9,120 nt of DNA, from NCBI GenBank assembly GCA_012797715.1, contig JAAZOO010000429.1:1-9120 (forward strand). The letters run 5' to 3'. The notes beneath the pieces are model-generated. The model ran no database searches and was not told the DNA's origin. It saw only the letters and a list, made by a program, of their open reading frames with translations. This DNA comes from Geobacteraceae bacterium (GTDB lineage Bacteria; Desulfobacterota; Desulfuromonadia; Geobacterales; Geobacteraceae). Within the stretch, counting starts at the first letter, position 1. Each line of letters begins with the position of its first letter. Below, piece by piece: positions 6,037-9,120 of the stretch. The translations under genes were made by a program, and so were the position numbers.

Positions 6037-6799
6037 TTCCGGCACACCGCATATTCCTGCCGCGCACCCGCGCGGACCAGTTCGAGTCGGTGTGCTTGTC
6101 TCCGGCAACGGTTCCAACCTGCAATCCATCATCGACCATAGCGAGCAAGGGAAAATTCATGCGTCTGTCGTCTGCGTGATAAGCAACCGCGAGGATGCCC
6201 ATGCACTGGAACGGGCCCGCAGGCATGGAATCCCCGCAATCCACGTCGATCACCGCTCCTATCCTGACCGCTTCTCCTTTGACGCTGCCGTGGTGCAGAT
6301 TCTCAGGGACCATCAGGTTGAACTCGTGGCCCTGGCCGGATTCAACCGGATTGTTTCCCGTGTCATGCTCGACGCCTTTCCCACGGCCATACTCAATATC
6401 CATCCTGCCCTCCTTCCCGCCTTTCCGGGGAACCACGCCCAGCGTCAGGCGCTGCACCACGGCGCCAAGATTGCCGGATGTACCGTTCACTTCGTGGATT
6501 CGGGCACGGATACCGGACCCATCATCGCCCAGGCAGCGGTTCCCGTTCTTGATACGGATACGGAAGACACCCTTTCCCGGCGCATCCTCGCCGAAGAGCA
6601 CAAAGTCTATCCCGCTGTCATCCAACTGTACGCGGAAGGAAAACTTCGTGTTGAGGGGAGGAGGGTTTTTGTGGAAGGAGGGAGTGAGGCGGTCAGCAGC
6701 TATCTTGAGAACCCGCCGCTCGAATCCGTCCGCTCGATTCCCGCCACCATACCGTCCAGTCAAAATCCCGGTAATCCATCAGAAGAGCGGCAGGGATGA
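6029..6799 (+). CDS. purN: Phosphoribosylglycinamide formyltransferase (GAR transformylase)
   Basis: PurN transfers formyl from 10-formyltetrahydrofolate to GAR, step 3 of purine synthesis. Conserved parts are VRVGVLVSGNGSNLQSII (GAR phosphate site), LAGFNRIVS, ILNIHPALLPAFPG (catalytic Asn123 and His125) and HFVDSGTDTGPII (Asp161), in 256-aa numbering. The start is uncertain. TTG at 6029 has GGGAG about 10 nt upstream and overlaps the purM stop by 8 nt. The ATG at 5966 would overlap purM by 71 nt. Either way there are at least 17 residues before the usual N-terminus and a tail of about 45 residues after GRRVF. Most family members have about 190-220 aa. The tail lies over the end of the convergent ykgJ-family gene and has a low-complexity, Pro/Ser-rich look. 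Confidence 0.95.
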   Translation: MSDSGTPHIPAAHPRGPVRVGVLVSGNGSNLQSIIDHSEQGKIHASVVCVISNREDAHALERARRHGIPAIHVDHRSYPDRFSFDAAVVQILRDHQVELVALAGFNRIVSRVMLDAFPTAILNIHPALLPAFPGNHAQRQALHHGAKIAGCTVHFVDSGTDTGPIIAQAAVPVLDTDTEDTLSRRILAEEHKVYPAVIQLYAEGKLRVEGRRVFVEGGSEAVSSYLENPPLESVRSIPATIPSSQNPGNPSEERQG

Positions 6800-7409
6800 C
6801 GGTGTCCAATTCCCGTATGCGCTGACCCAGCAGCACATCGGTACATTGTTGAAACAGCCCCAGCTCTTCCTGAAAGCATTTCCTGAATTCCCACCGGATC
6901 TCTTCCAGGACCAACGGATCCTCACCGGGAAAATTCATCGTACACCACTCGTCGTGGAACATTTCGCCCGACTTGTCGATGAGCGGGAGTCCATGCAGTC
7001 TGCACGTCATGGGACGATGCCTATAGGCACGGCACCCTCCGTCCTCACCCACCAGCGGGCAGGGGGTTTCATCATCCTCCGGCATCAGTGCATCCCATTC
7101 TTCTTCGGACCGGAGGTTCAGTATGTAGGGAGGAGAAAAATCAGGCCATACGGATTGGAGGTGTGCGCATCGTTTTTCCGCCTTCTCAAGAATCGGCAAC
7201 CGTACGTCGGCCGGCAACCGGTCAAACCCCTCTTTCAGGTAAACAGCATCGAGCAGGGTAATGTCGAAAAGGCCGCGGCAGCAGGATGAACATCCCCGGC
7301 CGCACACGACACGTTTCCCGGCAAAACGCACGGACCGTTCAAACCATTCATCCACGGAGGAAAGAAGGGTTCCATACCGGTTGAGCACAATGTCAAGGGA
7401 CTGTTTCAT
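6693..7409 (-). CDS. YkgJ-family cysteine cluster protein
   Basis: The 238-aa product carries the hallmark CGRGCSSCCRG (Cys36, 40, 43, 44) of the YkgJ family, thought to bind zinc or iron. Further cysteines occur in TPCPLV (117), GGCRAYRHRPMTCR (126, 136) and EWCTMNF (156), with others at 178, 189 and 238. The spacing of the first eight fits the family's metal-binding pattern. There is no signal peptide. The exact function is unknown, and roles in metal handling or metalloprotein maturation are only suggested for the family. The ATG at 7409 has only a weak ribosome site. The gene lies 148 nt after pyrE on the same strand and may be in its operon. Its last 36 codons overlap purN convergently. 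The family-like part ends around IPAALLMDYRDFDW (205-218), leaving a 20-residue tail. Confidence 0.88.
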   Translation of the reverse strand: MKQSLDIVLNRYGTLLSSVDEWFERSVRFAGKRVVCGRGCSSCCRGLFDITLLDAVYLKEGFDRLPADVRLPILEKAEKRCAHLQSVWPDFSPPYILNLRSEEEWDALMPEDDETPCPLVGEDGGCRAYRHRPMTCRLHGLPLIDKSGEMFHDEWCTMNFPGEDPLVLEEIRWEFRKCFQEELGLFQQCTDVLLGQRIRELDTVIPAALLMDYRDFDWTVWWRESSGRIRAAGSQDSC

Positions 7410-7502
7410 GACAACACCATGAGGAAGGGAAAGAGAACGGAGGAATGATTGGATACGGGGTTTTCCACGGGTACCTTTCCCGGGAGGACAGGATACGTTG
7501 CA

Positions 7503-7533
7503 CGGAGGCGACGACAGCCGGGAGACGCCTCCG
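7503..7533. repeat. Inverted repeat between pyrE and the ykgJ-family gene
   Basis: CGGAGGCG (7503-7510) and CGCCTCCG (7526-7533) form an 8-bp GC-rich stem with a 15-nt loop, about 25 nt downstream of the pyrE stop. There is no T-run on the minus strand, so it is not a standard terminator. It could be a pausing, processing or mRNA-protecting structure. Confidence 0.35.
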
Positions 7534-7557
7534 CGCTCTTGCAGACAGGAAATATCG

Positions 7558-8106
7558 TCAGGAGAGAATATCCGATTTGGTGAACACCGCTTTCATCCAG
7601 TACCCTGCCTGTTCGATATTCTCCCGGCCCCCCTCCTCCCGATCCACAAGGGTCACCACGCCCAGCACCCTCATTCCCTCTTCTTCGGCACGCCGTATGG
7701 CCTTCAGGGACGATCCGCCGCTTGTTACGACGTCCTCGACGATAACGACCCGCGCTCCCTCCGGAAGGTTTTTTCGCCCCTCGAGCCAGGCCCCGGTCCC
7801 GTGGCCTTTCGGTTCTTTTCTGATGATGAACGCCGGAATGGGACGGCCGTTGAGGAAACTGACGACCGAGAGAGCCGTGGCGATGGGATCCGCCCCCAAG
7901 GTAAGGCCGCCGACACCATCGATATCTTCAATGTCGTTCAGTGCCTCGAAAAACAGCCGTCCGGTCAGGTACGCACCCTCTGGATGGAGTGTGGTCTGTT
8001 TTCCGTCAAAGTAGAAGTCGCTCTCCGCTCCGGAGGACAATACGACCTTTCTTTTCTCATAGGACTTTTCAAGAATAATCTGTTTCAGTTTTTGACGATC
8101 GGTCAT
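7558..8106 (-). CDS. pyrE: Orotate phosphoribosyltransferase
   Basis: PyrE joins orotate to PRPP to make OMP, step 5 of UMP synthesis. The 182-aa product shows the type I phosphoribosyltransferase PRPP site VIVEDVVTSGGSS (121-133). The flexible catalytic loop is RKEPKGHGT (96-104), with lysines at 97 and 100. The orotate-site segment is SSGAESDFYFDGKQTTL (24-40). The ATG at 8106 is preceded by AAGGAG, which overlaps the purF stop codon and lies 11 nt upstream. It is separated from purF by 8 nt, so the two PRPP-consuming enzymes of the purine and pyrimidine pathways are cotranscribed. Confidence 0.97.
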   Translation of the reverse strand: MTDRQKLKQIILEKSYEKRKVVLSSGAESDFYFDGKQTTLHPEGAYLTGRLFFEALNDIEDIDGVGGLTLGADPIATALSVVSFLNGRPIPAFIIRKEPKGHGTGAWLEGRKNLPEGARVVIVEDVVTSGGSSLKAIRRAEEEGMRVLGVVTLVDREEGGRENIEQAGYWMKAVFTKSDILS

Positions 8107-8114
8107 GGGATGGA

Positions 8115-9120
8115 CTACTCCTTGTTGAATAGAGCGAGCTGTGCTTCTGGGGACATGATGGGGAATTCCAGGGGGTATCCGCCGGAGAAGCAGGCACGAC
8201 AGTACGTGGTATTTTCCGTCCCCACCGCGGAGATCATCCCCTCCTCCGACAGGTATCCCAGGGAGTCGGCGGTGATGTATCTGCGTATCTCCTCGATGGT
8301 GTGGGACGATGATATGAGCTCTTTTCGCGTGGGGGTGTCTATGCCGTAGTAGCAGGGGAAGCTGGTGGGGGGGGACGAAATCAGCGCATGAACCTCCTTT
8401 GCGCCGGCGCTCCGTATCATCTTTACGATCTTCCGTGATGTCGTGCCCCGCACAATGGAATCGTCGATGACGACGACCCTTTTGCCTTGGATGATATCGC
8501 GCACCGGATTAAGCTTTATCTTTACGCCGAAGTGGCGTATGGCCTGCTGTGGCTCGATGAAGGTGCGTCCGACGTAATGGTTGCGCATCAGGCCGAATTC
8601 GAAGGTCATACCCGATTCCTGGGCATATCCGAGGGCCGCCGGAACACCCGAGTCGGGCACGGGGATGACGATATCGGCGTCAATCCTGTGCTCCCTGGCA
8701 AGCTGCCGCCCCAGCTCCTTCCGCACCATGTAGACATTCTTGCCGAAGATCCGGGAGTCCGGCCGGGCAAAATAGATGAATTCAAAGATGCAGGGTGTCG
8801 GATTCACCTTCCTGAAGGGGAAAAAGGATCTGATACCGTCGGCATCGATGAAGATTACCTCCCCCGGTTCTATCTCCCTGACGAAGTGCGCTTCGATAAG
8901 GTCCAGGGCACAACTCTCCGACGCCACCACATAGGAATCTCCGCGCTTTCCGAGGCAGAGGGGGCGGAAGCCATTCGGGTCCCTGACCGCAATCATCTGG
9001 GTCTCGGTCAGGAAGAGGAGACAGTAGGCTCCTTCCACGCGTTCCAGCGCTTCGGTGATGCGATCCAGCAGGGAGCTTGTTTTGGATGTCGCCAGGAGAT
9101 GGATAATGATTTCCGTATCC
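8115..9120 (-). CDS. purF: Amidophosphoribosyltransferase, C-terminal part (runs off right edge)
   Basis: PurF makes phosphoribosylamine from PRPP and glutamine, the committed first step of purine synthesis. The visible 334 residues start inside the glutaminase domain (DTEIIIHLL, then ALERVEGAYCLLFL and RDPNGFRPL). They continue with the phosphoribosyltransferase domain: PVPDSG, then VVVIDDSIVRGTTSRK, the PRPP loop at about 215-230 of the fragment. Cysteines in PCIFEFIYFARPDS, SFPCYYG and TTYCRACFSGGYP (110, 256, 307, 310) match the four ligands of the [4Fe-4S] cluster of the Bacillus-type enzyme. This is therefore the oxygen-sensitive, probably propeptide-processed class. The catalytic N-terminal Cys and promoter lie outside the window. 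It is first in the visible purF-pyrE unit. Confidence 0.98.
   Translation of the reverse strand, partial: DTEIIIHLLATSKTSSLLDRITEALERVEGAYCLLFLTETQMIAVRDPNGFRPLCLGKRGDSYVVASESCALDLIEAHFVREIEPGEVIFIDADGIRSFFPFRKVNPTPCIFEFIYFARPDSRIFGKNVYMVRKELGRQLAREHRIDADIVIPVPDSGVPAALGYAQESGMTFEFGLMRNHYVGRTFIEPQQAIRHFGVKIKLNPVRDIIQGKRVVVIDDSIVRGTTSRKIVKMIRSAGAKEVHALISSPPTSFPCYYGIDTPTRKELISSSHTIEEIRRYITADSLGYLSEEGMISAVGTENTTYCRACFSGGYPLEFPIMSPEAQLALFNKE

Noticed and set aside
6195..7289. 364-codon plus-strand frame over purN and the ykgJ-family gene
   Set aside because: Composite shadow of two real genes, with a Ser/Pro/Arg-rich product and no motif.
7498..8349. 283-codon plus-strand frame across pyrE and the end of purF
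   Set aside because: Antisense to two genes with complete catalytic motifs.

Overview
The window carries mostly housekeeping nucleotide-biosynthesis genes, plus a less ordered accessory stretch over the first 1.7 kb. The gene families suggest a deltaproteobacterium-like organism (Desulfobacterota/Desulfuromonadota). The reasons are a class 1B dihydroorotate dehydrogenase with its PyrK partner, an iron-sulfur PurF, a YkgJ-family cysteine protein, fairly high G+C and frequent GTG/TTG starts. This placement is inference, not proof.

Layout. Positions 1-146 (minus) hold the N-terminus of adenylate kinase. Upstream of it, 147-512 has no confident gene but contains a perfect 15-bp inverted repeat and a long coding-like minus frame that runs into adk. 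Positions 513-905 (minus) encode a 130-aa DUF6173-like protein with a near-consensus promoter at 1067-1095. Positions 906-1720 hold no recognisable gene. Positions 1721-2425 (plus) encode a metallo-beta-lactamase-fold hydrolase with an apparent signal peptide and a second strong internal start.

Positions 2521-4737 (minus) form a tight rimI-pyrK-pyrD operon: S18 acetyltransferase followed by both subunits of dihydroorotate dehydrogenase B. Its likely promoter is at 4762-4791, divergent from the purM promoter at 4927-4955. Positions 4990-6799 (plus) are overlapping purM and purN (AIR synthetase, GAR transformylase). Facing them on the minus strand are purF (partial, running off the right edge), pyrE and a ykgJ-family gene. 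The 3' ends of purN and ykgJ overlap by 107 nt.

The genes bring together de novo purine synthesis (PurF step 1, PurN step 3, PurM step 5), the last steps before UMP (PyrK/PyrD, PyrE) and adenylate interconversion (Adk). PurF and PyrE both consume PRPP and sit 8 nt apart. I found no clear evidence of a new defence, mobile or otherwise undescribed system. The points most worth a second look are the unassigned left region, the dual-start MBL gene, the purN/ykgJ convergent overlap and the palindrome inside the rimI promoter.
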